Below, piece after piece: positions 1-8,954 of a DNA stretch of 64,000 nt. Below the pieces are notes generated by a model. That model was not told the DNA's origin and did no database searches. It saw nothing but the letters and a program-made list of their open reading frames with translations. The position numbers were made by a program, and so were the translations under genes. The DNA is from Flavobacteriaceae bacterium (lineage in GTDB: Bacteria > Bacteroidota > Bacteroidia > Flavobacteriales > Flavobacteriaceae), in assembly GCA_026709415.1 (NCBI GenBank), contig JAPOSZ010000007.1, forward strand, positions 1 through 64,000. The letters are read 5' to 3'. Numbering within the stretch: position 1 is the first letter of the stretch; every line of letters begins with the position of its first letter.

Positions 1-57
1 GATCATCAAAATAATAGAACTGGAACCACTAAAAAAGACTTTTTAAGGAGCGACTTG
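1..57 (+). mobile_element. End of an IS5-like insertion sequence entering from the left edge
   Basis: The first 57 bases closely match the reverse complement of the left end of the element at 37210-38686, including the terminal repeat that reads GTCGCTCCTTAAAAA on the minus strand (here ending at 57). By comparison with that copy, the transposase 3' end lies just beyond the left edge and reads toward the window. The insertion cuts the restriction endonuclease gene that follows. Only the terminus is visible, so completeness of this copy is unknown. Confidence 0.75.
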
Positions 58-382
58 TTAACCTTTCTACAGAGGTTAAATTGGGCATATTAAAATTTGT
101 GTTTTCATTGTGTGTTTTAACATCTATCATTGAATAAAATCCATTCACATCAGTAAATGCAATGTCTGCCATAGCTCGTCTAGCAAAATCATTACTATAA
201 TTCTTACACCAATTCCCCAATAGATTACGAAAATCATCTCTTAATATATCTTCGTAGGTATCCCCTAAAGCTCGAGGAGTATTGATGGAAGTTGGGAAAC
301 TATCTTCTAAAGAATTAAGATGTTTTTTAACGTCAAAAGCGATTTTGGTGTGATGACCTTGATAGTAGAAAGGAGATTTCAT
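29..382 (-). pseudogene. Type II restriction endonuclease, 3' end cut off by an IS
   Basis: The reading frame gives about 108 residues of endonuclease followed by about ten residues read from the IS end (below position 58). The visible core has the pattern D-I-A-F-T-D...F-Y-S-M-I-D-V-K-T-H-N, a PD-(D/E)xK-type D...D-x-K centre resembling HincII/EcoRV-class enzymes, followed by M-P-N-L-T-S. I place the start at the ATG at 382 because it overlaps the methyltransferase stop as ATGA, a usual coupled arrangement; a longer frame to 427 exists but lies inside the methyltransferase. The rest of the protein is missing, so the enzyme is very probably inactive. Specificity cannot be read from the sequence. 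Confidence 0.7.
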
Positions 383-1330
383 CTTACTAATTCTTTCTTT
401 TGAATTGCAAGTGAATTTCTCTCCCAAAATACACCGTCAAAATATCCTTGAATTGAAGAATTTCCTTTTGATTGAGCAATTCTTTTCAAGGCCCAACATA
501 AAAATTCTAAATTGTTATCTATGCCACAATATTGCCGCCCCAATTTTTCAGCAACAACAGCAGTAGTTCCACTACCAACAAACGGATCAAAAATTACCCC
601 CCCCCTTTTTTGAGCTAGACAAAACTAATTTCGCAATAAGTTTTTCAGGTTTTTGAGTGGGATGGGGAGTATTTTCGGGCATAGACCAAAAAGGAATAGT
701 TATATCTGTCCATATATTTGATGGATATGTTAACCTAAAGTTCCCCATTTTCTCTTCTTGCCAATCTTTAGGTTTGCCTTTGATACGGTAGGGAGCTATC
801 ACTCTTCTCTTAAGTTTTATTTTCTCAGCAGCGAAGTAATAATTTTTTGATTTAGTGCAGTACCAAATATCTTCAGAGTTATTTTTAAAGTTTGTTTTTG
901 AGCCTCTTCCCTTTTCTCTTTCCCAAGTTATCCGATTTCTCACAATAAATCTATCATAAAGAATAGGAGATATTATTGATGAAGTAGACCAATCAGAACA
1001 AATATATAAAGTTGCATCCGATTTCATTAAAGGATAGATGTTGTCTATAACTTTTTTAAAGTGAATTTCGTAATCTTTCTTTTCCCTCTTTTTAAATAAA
1101 CTGCCGTTGTAATCTTTTGTTAAATTATAAGGAGGATCGATGATCATTAAATCAACAAAATTTCTAGGCAAATATTTTGCAGTTGAAAAAAAATCACCTA
1201 AAATTAATTTCTTCAGAATGTTATTAATTGATTGATTTTTATCTACTCTAAGGAGTTCTCTTGAAAATTTTTGAATTTCAGATTTTGAGCATTTTAGTGT
1301 TTTATTTCTCCCTACTGAATTTCCCATCAC
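379..1330 (-). CDS. Type II DNA methyltransferase, out of frame at a G9 tract (possibly phase-variable)
   Basis: The N-terminal part (about 247 codons, ending in a premature stop at 587) has the catalytic motif D-P-P-Y-N near residue 66 and a C-terminal TPHPTQKP block, typical of beta-class amino-methyltransferases. After nine G residues (597-605 on the + strand as C9) the frame shifts. The other frame continues as V-I-F-D-P-F-V-G-S-G-T-T, the SAM-binding motif I, and ends at 379 after a normal C-terminus. Removing one G (or adding two) joins both halves into a protein of about 316 residues. The remaining sequence shows no decay. This is either a slipped-strand switch in the OFF state or an indel error in the assembly. 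It would protect against the neighbouring endonuclease, whose gene is itself broken. Confidence 0.8.
597..605. repeat. Homopolymer C9/G9 inside the methyltransferase gene
   Basis: Nine consecutive C on the + strand, followed by six T. On the coding strand this is A6-G9. Lengths of 8 or 11 G restore the full methyltransferase frame; the 9 present give an early stop. Mononucleotide G tracts of this length are a classic site of slipped-strand variation in methyltransferase genes. Confidence 0.9.
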
Positions 1331-1472
1331 CCCCTTACTAAATGATTATTCTTTATCCCTATTCTCCGCTGTGAAAGTAACAAAAATCCCATCTCTTTTA
1401 CCGTATCAGAATTCCTTAGATTGTGCTTGACCACAGTGGTACACTTCAAACACCGATTCCAAGCAATCATCG

Positions 1473-1506
1473 CAAAGATACATTTTTTATGTTGGTGGTT
1501 TCAAAA
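1473..1506 (-). promoter_or_regulatory. Bacteroidota-type promoter for the methyltransferase/endonuclease pair
   Basis: Reading leftward, TTTTG (1506-1502) is followed after 21 bases by TATCTTTG (1480-1473), a perfect TAnnTTTG -7 box with the expected spacing. It points at the methyltransferase start at 1330, leaving a leader of about 130 bases. The block also loosely resembles the inside of a II-C CRISPR repeat (TTTGTGAATC...TATCTTTG), but no second copy is present. Confidence 0.55.
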
Positions 1507-1590
1507 GCAAATGATTCACAAATCTTTTTCAATTAGTATCAATATGTAATCCCCAAGTCGAGCCCTAAATGTTCTTTGACTGTCAATTTT

Positions 1591-4500
1591 CTAATAACCC
1601 TTTTGGCCTAATTTAGAACATCCATACTGAACCCTTTTCACGTGCCCCAAGCGATTAAGATTTATTTTCCAACAGATGTCTTTTATCATTTCGCCATCAA
1701 TGTCCCTTTCCATTTTATTTAAAGGTCCAAACTCTTTTTTATCATATATGACTCTTGCTACTTCTTGTTTTATAAAAAAACACTGAGATTTTGAAAAGCT
1801 AACTACTTTGTAAACTCTGTTAATTTGTTCAGAGTTTAGAGTATCAAAATCTACAATTGAAGGATTTAAAATTTCACTATTTGTTGGAACGTATATTAAA
1901 GAATTTGGTGATAAACAAAAAAGAAATTCCCCTTTTTGACAATTAATGGGAAACTCATTTTTGTCCTTTATTGGGTAATGAGTGTTTTTCAATTGATAAT
2001 CGATTACATCTTTCAATGATATTGTCTCATATGCCCTTTTTTGTGTTCTCTCATTCCAATATACAGCAAAGAAAAGGTTTGTTCCTTTAGCAGCTTCAAC
2101 ATACTTTTTTTTCTTATTTCCTTTAGTGCCTACAGGAAACTTATTACCTTGCTCGAACGCCCTTACTTTGTATATTGGATGGTGGAATTTACCACTATTG
2201 TACTCAACAATCTTATTATTTAAAGCCCTAACTCCTTCTTCACTAAAAGCCTGCCCAAATTTATCTTTAGAGTTTTCATAAGATTCAAGATGCTTTTCCA
2301 AGATTCTTTGAATACTTATATCAGTTATTTTTCTCAGTTTTTTTATGGAATTGATAGAAGATATACAAACACGAGAAGCAGTAAACGTTTTATTCTTTTC
2401 ACTACCATTCTTACTAATTTTTCCATAAAAGGTTTCCACATGTAACGGTTTTCGAATAGAAAAGTTTTTCTTCTTTGATGACATCAATCTTTTTTTATCA
2501 GTCCAATGCCAATACTTATTATTAGTGCGATTAATCACTCTTTGGTTCTGTTTAAATGAAACCAAAATAGTTTCTAATTTCTCTTTAGCTTGCGAAGGAA
2601 ATCCTTTCCAAGGGTGATGGTAGGCGTTGTCATTCTTTAATTTTTTTACTAAAGAATAATTATGTCGTAATGTGTTTAGTGAATTTATATAGTTGATATG
2701 ATCTTTAGTTGTACAAGCTATAATCAAAGCATCTAACGCGTGGTGTCTATGGTCTATTCGTTTTTTATTAAACCCCCTTCTTAATTCTTGTGGCACATAT
2801 AGTCTGTAAGCGTTTATGTTTTGATCAAATTTTGCAAAACTCTCTGATTCGGTTAGTCTATTTAATCTTTCAAATCTATCAGAAATTAATTCATTCCATT
2901 TATCATTTAAACCCCAATCATTCTTCAATATTGATGTAATTGAACCACTTACTGCAATTAATCTTTTTGGAGTCGACTCTAATTCATTTTCTTCTCTGAC
3001 AATGTTGCCTAATAAAGTCATGGCAAATTTGTTTATATAGCGATTATCATTTAGTTGTCTTGAGATGAAACTTTCTGGAATTTCATTCCTCAATAGGTTG
3101 TTTAGTTTCCACTTATTTCCAGCGAAATACTTTTTGCAATGTGTTTTATATTCGCTTAATGTCAAAATCTTAACAGACTTTCCAAAATCTAAGTCTACGT
3201 TCTTTCCTTGGTGCTTTTCAATAAACTCATATGCCATTAAGTTGCCTTTTTTCTTATTAATTTGTCTTTCGCATATTACTTTATTATTCAATGAATTGTC
3301 AAGGTATCTTGACTTTGGAATGATATGTTCAATTTCATAATCTGAAGTAAAAAGTTTTGATAACTGAATGACTTTATTGGTATACGGAGATTTATAGCCT
3401 TGTTCTAACCAGCATTTATACTTGATTATTTCTTTACTTGAAGGGGAATATTTTTTTCTGATTTCATCAAATTCTTTTTTCTTTTCTTTTTCAATGATTT
3501 GATTATATACACCTTCCTCAAAAAGTTTTAATTTTTCTTCATGGATTGGAGAATAAGTTCTTACACTTTCTATCCCCTCACTAGCAAGTTCTTCAAGTAG
3601 AAGTCTAATTCTTTCGTTAGTTTTTTGATTCTCTTCAATTGAATTTGATATCCTTTCTCTTTGCTTTGCTGTACTTTTTAAACTTCGTCCTAGTTCAACA
3701 TGAATTTCATCAAAAAAATTTTCCTTTCCTTCACCATAATCACTCCACAAGTCTCTGACTGTTCGTAATGTCTCGGTTAAAATTTTTTCAACGATAGGGT
3801 TCCTCAATTGGTGTTGTTTAAACGAGTATTTCAAATATTTGTCAATATCTATTGGTGAGTTCCATTTTGTCCTAATAGCTATTTCAGAATGACGATTATA
3901 AATCAAATAACAAGCTAAATGAGTGGGAAGTCCTTTTAGGAAACTATCTTTTATTGACCCAAAACTTTTCAATGCACTAGAGCCTACAAAATCATCAGCT
4001 ACTTCATTAACTCTCTCCATATTGCAATTAATTGAATCAAGTCTAGTTCTGATGCTTTCAGCACGATCGATTGACACTTCAGCAATACTATTTTTACTCC
4101 AATACTTTCCCATTCTCATCAAGGGCAATAGCTTCTTCAACGCTTTTAATGAGTAAGAACCATATTCACTAGGATAAGCATTTATTTCTAAAAATTTTTT
4201 TGCGAAGATTTCTTCCGGTAAGTTTTGCTTGCAAGCGAAGGTTTTAAGAGATTTTTTCAGCTCAGTTTTATCTTTGACTGAATACAGTATATGCCATAGA
4301 TTTAACTCAACTTCTGGTCTGAAATATTCAATTGAACTTGTATTATCGTTAATTTTTGAAAATTTTGAATGTATATCATATCTAGTAGAGTTGCAAGGAT
4401 ATTCTTTATCCGATTGGTAATTCCATTTATAATCATTCTTGTTCTTTTTAGTTATTAAAGATTCTCTTTTAACGAAAAATTCTAAAATTTGTTTTTCATT

Positions 4501-5955
4501 AATTGACTTTAGATTGTTCAAGTATTCAAAAAGTTCAACATATTCATCCTCAGTTTTTAAAACTGTGTTTGTGACGTCTCCTTTATTCTGTTTATACTCT
4601 TCATCCTTTTTGATTATTTTTAGATTATTTATAAACTGCCATATCCTGAACTCTTGAAATAATGGATGTGATTTGGGTACGCATTTCAAAAATTGCTTTT
4701 GAATTTTATTTCCTTTTTTGAATGTTCTGAACTCATAAGGACATTCTGAAATTGTAGATTTTTTACTTTTTAAAGGTCTGTGGTAATATAGGATATCATC
4801 TACTATAAGGTCAGAAAACCCCTTTTTAATTATTGTTTTTCTATGACCTTCATTTTTAGGATACAAGTCTTCAATACATTTTTGATAAATTTTTGCATTC
4901 CGCAACTCTGGATGATATTCTGATTGGACATTGAGTATCTTTTTGATTTCATTTTTGTAATGGATTCGGTCAATTGTCGATACTAACTTCCCATTAATTT
5001 TTTGCATTGGGTTTTCAAGTAATTTATCATAAATGAATTCTCCTAAAGTTTTCTCTGATTTTTCAACATCTTGTTCTGTCTTCTTTTTTATTGCAAGCCA
5101 ATCTTTTTCAGGATCTACAACATGTATCGTTTGCTTTATACTTCCATCGTTTTTTACTTTATACTTGCCTTCTTTATCTAATTCTTTAGAAATTATAAAC
5201 TTTTTTGTTTCACCTTTCCAACTAAATATTGGAAGCTTGCTTCTTTTAGTGTATACATGTCCATCCTCTAAAGTCACAACATATTTAGTCAATTTTGAAT
5301 TGCTAGAATCCGAACTTTTTACATCAATAATCTTTAACTCTAGCAACTTTTCCTCCTTAAATGCATCATTTTCTGGTTCGTCTCCTCTTTGTTGATAATA
5401 TCCTCTTTTTTTATTAAAATTTAATATAATCCAAGCTAATTCTTCTTTTTTAACAGAAGTGTAAAGAGCTTTTTTTCTTAAATAGTAAAGAGTCCAATCA
5501 TATGGGATATTTATTTGATAACCTATAGATTTGAAATCAGCAATCATCTCTTGATATGATGCTTTGTGTATAAAATTGTGTTTTCTGTCTTCATCTATTT
5601 CATAGGCAATCTTTGGTTCTAAATCATTGATGAATTTTCCTTTATGATTAATGAAATCAATACTCTTTGCGTAATGTTCAGGAAGAAAATTTAGGATATT
5701 TAATACTCTGTGCAATCGTTCTCTTCTTTTATTCGATCTTTGAATTAATTTCCTAATACTTCGAAATGCAGTTCTTTTGGCTACAGATGAAGTTGAAGGA
5801 CTCCCCTCGTCAAAATTGCTCAATTCATCTTGACTCATTGGTATTATTCTACTTCCTAATCCTTGTAATACTCCCTTTTTTGAGTCGAAATCCATTTCGA
5901 CAAGCGCCCAACCAATGCTATTTGTACCAATATCTAAACCTAAAATTCGTTTCAT
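1591..5955 (-). CDS. cas9: CRISPR-associated endonuclease Cas9, type II-C-like, 1454 aa
   Basis: RNA-guided DNA endonuclease. It is full length for the large Bacteroidota Cas9 group. RuvC-I is at the N-terminus (L-G-L-D8-I-G-T-N-S-I-G-W). An arginine-rich bridge helix follows at about residues 58-86 (RSIRKLIQRSNKRRERLHR). RuvC-II is near residue 750 (E-I-H-V-E-L-G-R-S). The HNH domain is near 850-920 (E-I-E-H-I-I-P, then N-N-K-V-I-C and N-K-K-K-G-N), and RuvC-III is near 1070 (H-R-H-H-A-L-D-A). All catalytic positions look intact, so nuclease activity is expected. No cas1, cas2 or csn2 is adjacent: downstream is a restriction-modification locus and upstream is a gntP relic. A tracrRNA reads away from it on the other strand. 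The protein could depend on an array elsewhere in the genome or be an adaptation-deficient remnant. Confidence 0.97.
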   Translation of the reverse strand: MKRILGLDIGTNSIGWALVEMDFDSKKGVLQGLGSRIIPMSQDELSNFDEGSPSTSSVAKRTAFRSIRKLIQRSNKRRERLHRVLNILNFLPEHYAKSIDFINHKGKFINDLEPKIAYEIDEDRKHNFIHKASYQEMIADFKSIGYQINIPYDWTLYYLRKKALYTSVKKEELAWIILNFNKKRGYYQQRGDEPENDAFKEEKLLELKIIDVKSSDSSNSKLTKYVVTLEDGHVYTKRSKLPIFSWKGETKKFIISKELDKEGKYKVKNDGSIKQTIHVVDPEKDWLAIKKKTEQDVEKSEKTLGEFIYDKLLENPMQKINGKLVSTIDRIHYKNEIKKILNVQSEYHPELRNAKIYQKCIEDLYPKNEGHRKTIIKKGFSDLIVDDILYYHRPLKSKKSTISECPYEFRTFKKGNKIQKQFLKCVPKSHPLFQEFRIWQFINNLKIIKKDEEYKQNKGDVTNTVLKTEDEYVELFEYLNNLKSINEKQILEFFVKRESLITKKNKNDYKWNYQSDKEYPCNSTRYDIHSKFSKINDNTSSIEYFRPEVELNLWHILYSVKDKTELKKSLKTFACKQNLPEEIFAKKFLEINAYPSEYGSYSLKALKKLLPLMRMGKYWSKNSIAEVSIDRAESIRTRLDSINCNMERVNEVADDFVGSSALKSFGSIKDSFLKGLPTHLACYLIYNRHSEIAIRTKWNSPIDIDKYLKYSFKQHQLRNPIVEKILTETLRTVRDLWSDYGEGKENFFDEIHVELGRSLKSTAKQRERISNSIEENQKTNERIRLLLEELASEGIESVRTYSPIHEEKLKLFEEGVYNQIIEKEKKKEFDEIRKKYSPSSKEIIKYKCWLEQGYKSPYTNKVIQLSKLFTSDYEIEHIIPKSRYLDNSLNNKVICERQINKKKGNLMAYEFIEKHQGKNVDLDFGKSVKILTLSEYKTHCKKYFAGNKWKLNNLLRNEIPESFISRQLNDNRYINKFAMTLLGNIVREENELESTPKRLIAVSGSITSILKNDWGLNDKWNELISDRFERLNRLTESESFAKFDQNINAYRLYVPQELRRGFNKKRIDHRHHALDALIIACTTKDHINYINSLNTLRHNYSLVKKLKNDNAYHHPWKGFPSQAKEKLETILVSFKQNQRVINRTNNKYWHWTDKKRLMSSKKKNFSIRKPLHVETFYGKISKNGSEKNKTFTASRVCISSINSIKKLRKITDISIQRILEKHLESYENSKDKFGQAFSEEGVRALNNKIVEYNSGKFHHPIYKVRAFEQGNKFPVGTKGNKKKKYVEAAKGTNLFFAVYWNERTQKRAYETISLKDVIDYQLKNTHYPIKDKNEFPINCQKGEFLFCLSPNSLIYVPTNSEILNPSIVDFDTLNSEQINRVYKVVSFSKSQCFFIKQEVARVIYDKKEFGPLNKMERDIDGEMIKDICWKINLNRLGHVKRVQYGCSKLGQKGY

Positions 5956-5977
5956 CCTCTAATATTTATACATACCT

Positions 5978-5985
5978 TATCTTTG
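5978..5985 (+). promoter_or_regulatory. Predicted -7 box of the tracrRNA promoter
   Basis: TATCTTTG fits the TAnnTTTG consensus of Bacteroidota housekeeping promoters and sits 5 bases before the predicted tracrRNA 5' end. A weak TTTC lies about 20-25 bases upstream, inside the cas9 start region, so the two divergent transcripts share this short interval. Confidence 0.5.
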
Positions 5986-5989
5986 TGCC

Positions 5990-6062
5990 TAGTAAGCAAC
6001 TCACAATAAGACTTATGTCGTTGTGAAAACATTTAAAGCGGTCTGTTCAAGGTCGCTTTTTT
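5990..6062 (+). ncRNA. Predicted tracrRNA for the adjacent Cas9
   Basis: About 73 nt, divergent from cas9. The 5' part AAGCAACTCACAAT (5994-6007) is an anti-repeat that would pair with a crRNA repeat beginning like GTTGTGAnTTGCTT, the usual start of Bacteroidota II-C repeats. Next comes a hairpin with CACAA and TTGTG arms (6002-6025), then AAAACATTTAAAG, a form common in tracrRNAs of this group. It ends in a terminator hairpin (6035-6059) with six T. Position next to the cas9 5' end, anti-repeat and terminator agree. The 5' end is inferred from the -7 box. Confidence 0.8.
6035..6062 (+). terminator. Rho-independent terminator of the tracrRNA
   Basis: AAAGCGGTC and GGTCGCTTT form a 9-bp stem with two G-T wobbles around a 7-nt loop (TGTTCAA), followed by a run of T ending at 6062. 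It doubles as the last structural hairpin of the tracrRNA. Confidence 0.75.
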
Positions 6063-6207
6063 ATTTTAATACTCTTAATTTCAGTCGTTTGAAACAGCAA
6101 AATCCCCTAAATAAAACATCTCAATAGACCTATACCAAATGTAATACATAATCATCATAAGTTGCGACTAAACTATCATTGATTTTACAAAATCAGTTTA
6201 ATTGCTT

Positions 6208-6912
6208 GAAATAAAATAAGTGTAGAAATTACTGCAACAACCCCTTGTAGTAAGGTCGCAATAGTGTAGGTTTTTAGTGCTTACTTTGTTGACATACCTG
6301 AAAATTGGGACCCCACCCAAAAATAGGAATCATTGACGTGGGAGGTTGTCATAGCTCCTGCACCAATGGATGATACAGCAAAAGTTTTTCCCAAACCATC
6401 ATCGAGTTGAAAATTTGAAAGGAGTGGGGCCATTAATGCAGCGGTGGCGATGATGGCAACTGTCAATGATCCTTGAGAGGTCTTTAGAATGACAGCCATC
6501 AAGAAAATCAAAATCAACCCCCCTAAAGGGCTTCCCGATTCAATAGCAATCAAACGAGCAATATCTAATTGTTTTAAAACATTGCCAAAAGCACCCTCTG
6601 CTCCAGTGATCAAAACGATTAACCCAGCGTCCTTTAAAGCATCTACGGTCCATTTGAACTGTTTGGAACTGTCAGTGTAAATGCCAAAACCACACCAAAT
6701 GAATAATGCCACCATTGGGTTACCCCATCGCGTCAAAGAATTCATAAAGCATTCCTTGTCCCAATGGGTATGTAGGGTAATTGACTATAAATTTAAGGGC
6801 AATTAAACCGATGGGGAGAAAAACCAATACGACATTCTTTCGTATGTCTAGTTTTTCTTTTCATGGTTTCATTTCAGCAACATCAAGAGCAGTAACTTTT
6901 CTAAACAATAGA
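6208..6912 (-). pseudogene. gntP-like permease relic, C-terminal part (second copy)
   Basis: The sequence is closely parallel to 11860-12600 in the intact gntP gene: the same blocks for T-V-D-A-L-K-D-A-G-L-I and S-H-V-N-D-S-Y-F-W occur. It carries frame damage, including a lost stretch near 6670 and a broken frame above 6745. The homology stops at about 6912, where an IS630-type terminal repeat begins, and resumes at about 10112. This is the decayed twin of the intact permease 5 kb downstream and must have been split by the insertion of the AbiE-carrying unit. Confidence 0.85.
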
Positions 6913-8034
6913 TACTTATACTAAGTTGCATTCTGTATCACTTTACTAATATGCGGAAATAAAGTCAGTGATCTCTATGGGTCTCCATATTCTGAAATCG
7001 CTTTTAATCCATGGGCTAGTTGCTCTTTCAAATCCTCTAGTGTTTCCAACAGTTGATTGTCCAGACATTGTTCTCGGATCTCCACCCATATCTGCTCGAC
7101 AAGGTTTGGTTCAGGACTATAGGGCGGTTGTTCAATGAAAGCGATGTTTTCAGGCATCTTCCAATCTTTGGATGGGGGGGCATCGAGCTTAATCGACCTA
7201 CATGATGACCTTGTATGCTTTAACATCTTTGGCCACCTATTCTCAAAAGCGATGCATCATCTCGGTATGAGCATCGGGGAGTATCCATGATGTGGCCTTT
7301 GCTTTTTCAGGGCCGACGAACGTATCAGCATCGAGGGATGGCCGCACCACTGGCTGGGCTACTTGGGGGCGTCTTTGCTCGGACACCATGACTTCTTGGG
7401 CCTGTTGAGGCGTCCCAACCGAACCCCAAAAGAACCTGTTTTTGGTTCCATGGCTTCTCTTGGATGATGGTCTTCACTCGTTGGGAAAGTTGTTTTTAAC
7501 ATCCTCTTGACGTATCGGATTTTTTGGAGGATGATTGGGCCCAGGAACGACTTGACGCCAATCATGGCGTTTCAAGAGTCTGTCGATGGGACTCTTAGCC
7601 ACTGGCTTGCCGATGTTCTTTTCAAAAGACGCTTGGAGGATGTCCGTGGTGACCATCTTTTCGGCGATGGCTTTCACCATCCGTCTCAAAACTTTTTTTC
7701 GACGAGAGATCAAAAACCATACTTCCGGCCCCCTTGTCCTTTACTTTCAAAGATTGGGAGGCCGTGTTAATGATATTCCCGAAGCAACGGCATGATGCGG
7801 TGATTGGTAAGAATCTTGTAAGCGACCCATGGCTCAGCTATTTGGTATTTCCGTTGGGCATTGATGATGACTTGAATCGGTCACACACACCAAAAACTGT
7901 TGGACTTGGTGTATCCGTTGTTTCAATTCTTCTTCCTTTGCATGCGGCATCATTGGGTTGTATCGTGCCATTAGAATTACTTTTCACCAAGGTAACAAAT
8001 AAAAGGTTAATACAAAATGTAGTTTAGTATTAGT
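6913..8034 (-). mobile_element. Degenerate IS630-family element with terminal inverted repeats
   Basis: The left end reads ACTTATACTAAGTTGCATTC from 6914 and the right end, read inward from 8033, is ACTAATACTAAACTACATTT; about 21 of the 28 terminal positions agree. The length of 1.1 kb is normal for IS630. Inside, on the minus strand, are shattered transposase segments: a winged-helix part (KNIGKPVAKSPIDRLLKRH) and the C-terminal P-P-Y-S-P-E-P-N-L-V-E-Q-I-W block. It sits exactly at the left junction of the split gntP relic. Confidence 0.75.
6975..7713 (-). pseudogene. IS630-family transposase, multiply frameshifted
   Basis: Fragments of one transposase are readable in different frames. The helix-turn-helix region ending in KNPIRQEDVKNNFP is at about 7474-7713. 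A middle piece with G-R-L-N-R-P-K-K-S-W is near 7400. The C-terminal DDE part with P-P-Y-S-P-E-P-N-L-V-E-Q-I-W and D-N-Q-L is at 6975-7226. Frames change several times and a run of seven G occurs near 7171, so no active protein can be made. Further N-terminal remnants probably extend to about 8000. Confidence 0.7.
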
Positions 8035-8168
8035 TTAGACCCCAATGAAAGTCAAATTTTATCAATACTAGATAAAGTCAAATTGAATTTGGCATTTTCA
8101 ATTTTTAAAATGGGTTCTTTCCAAAAATTTTGTTAAGGGTTTGAAAAAACTTCCAGTTACATAAATAT

Positions 8169-8211
8169 ATGTCCAGATATTTAATAGATAAACTGGACAT
8201 TTATATCTTTG
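8169..8211 (+). promoter_or_regulatory. Promoter and probable operator of the AbiE operon
   Basis: A perfect 8-bp inverted repeat, ATGTCCAG (8169-8176) and CTGGACAT (8193-8200), lies directly upstream of a TATCTTTG -7 box (8204-8211). AbiEi antitoxins of known type IV systems bind inverted repeats at their own promoter, so this is the expected autoregulatory site. The start codon (TTG, 8229) follows 17 bases after the -7 box. Confidence 0.65.
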
Positions 8212-8228
8212 CAAAAAAGTATCATTGA

Positions 8229-8954
8229 TTGAAAACTGCTCCATATATAAAGAATCGTATAAAAAAATTTCCAAAGGGGTATGTTTTTACTTATAAAGAC
8301 TTTAAACCTAAGGTGAATAATAGTGAAGCGATTATCAAAGCATTAAACAGATTAGTTACATCAGGAAAAATCGAAAGGCTTTCAAAAGGAAAATACTATA
8401 AACCAAAAACGACTGTCTTCGGCACATTAGATCCAGAGCAAACACAGGTTGTAAAAGACCTTTTGCAAAAAAACGGGGAAGTGATTGGTTATTTAACGGG
8501 AGCTAGTATATATAACGCTCTTGGTTTAACAACACAAATCCCCAATACGATTCAAATTGGAAAAAATGATGTACGGCCAGCTTTCACTAGAGGGCGCTAT
8601 ACCATATCATTCATCAAACAAAAAAACATCATCACAAGGGAAAACATTTTCTTACTCCAGATATTGGATGTCTTACGTAACATAAAAAAAATACCAGATG
8701 CTAGAATAAAATTAGTATGCAAGAAAATGTTAGAAAGAATAAAAAATTTATCTAGTGAAGATCAAAGAAAACTTGTAAGATTGGCTAAAAAATACCCTCC
8801 TTACACAAGAGCATTATTGGGATCTATATTGGAAACCATTGGAAATAGGGAATTAGTAGGCTCATTACGTCTCACATTGAATCCAATTAGTACTTACAAT
8901 CTTCCTCAAGTGAATGAAGCATTAAGTATAGCAGAAAGTTGGAGCATTAAATGA
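8229..8954 (+). CDS. AbiEi/DUF6088-like antitoxin
   Basis: A 241-residue protein with an N-terminal winged-helix segment (about residues 1-60: F-T-Y-K-D-F...A-L-N-R-L-V-T-S-G-K-I-E-R-L-S-K-G-K-Y-Y-K-P), the signature of AbiEi-type antitoxin/transcriptional repressors, followed by a domain containing G-Y-L-T-G-A-S-I-Y-N. It probably represses its own operon through the inverted repeat at 8169-8200 and counteracts the downstream nucleotidyltransferase. The start is TTG at 8229; no ATG fits. It overlaps the toxin gene by four bases (ATGA), indicating translational coupling. The gene is intact although its surroundings are relics, which suggests it is maintained. Confidence 0.85.
   Translation: MKTAPYIKNRIKKFPKGYVFTYKDFKPKVNNSEAIIKALNRLVTSGKIERLSKGKYYKPKTTVFGTLDPEQTQVVKDLLQKNGEVIGYLTGASIYNALGLTTQIPNTIQIGKNDVRPAFTRGRYTISFIKQKNIITRENIFLLQILDVLRNIKKIPDARIKLVCKKMLERIKNLSSEDQRKLVRLAKKYPPYTRALLGSILETIGNRELVGSLRLTLNPISTYNLPQVNEALSIAESWSIK

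Noticed and set aside
1473..1530. Minus-strand TTTGTGAATC...GTATCTTTGCGATG block resembling a CRISPR repeat downstream of cas9
   Set aside because: Only one copy exists, and it is better explained as a Bacteroidota promoter (TTTTG-21-TATCTTTG) for the methyltransferase.
3065..3340. Plus-strand frames within cas9
   Set aside because: They are antisense shadows of the long cas9 frame, hydrophobic because of the AT-rich complement.
7507..8027. Plus-strand frames in the IS630 remnant
   Set aside because: They run against the recognisable transposase fragments and have no features of their own.
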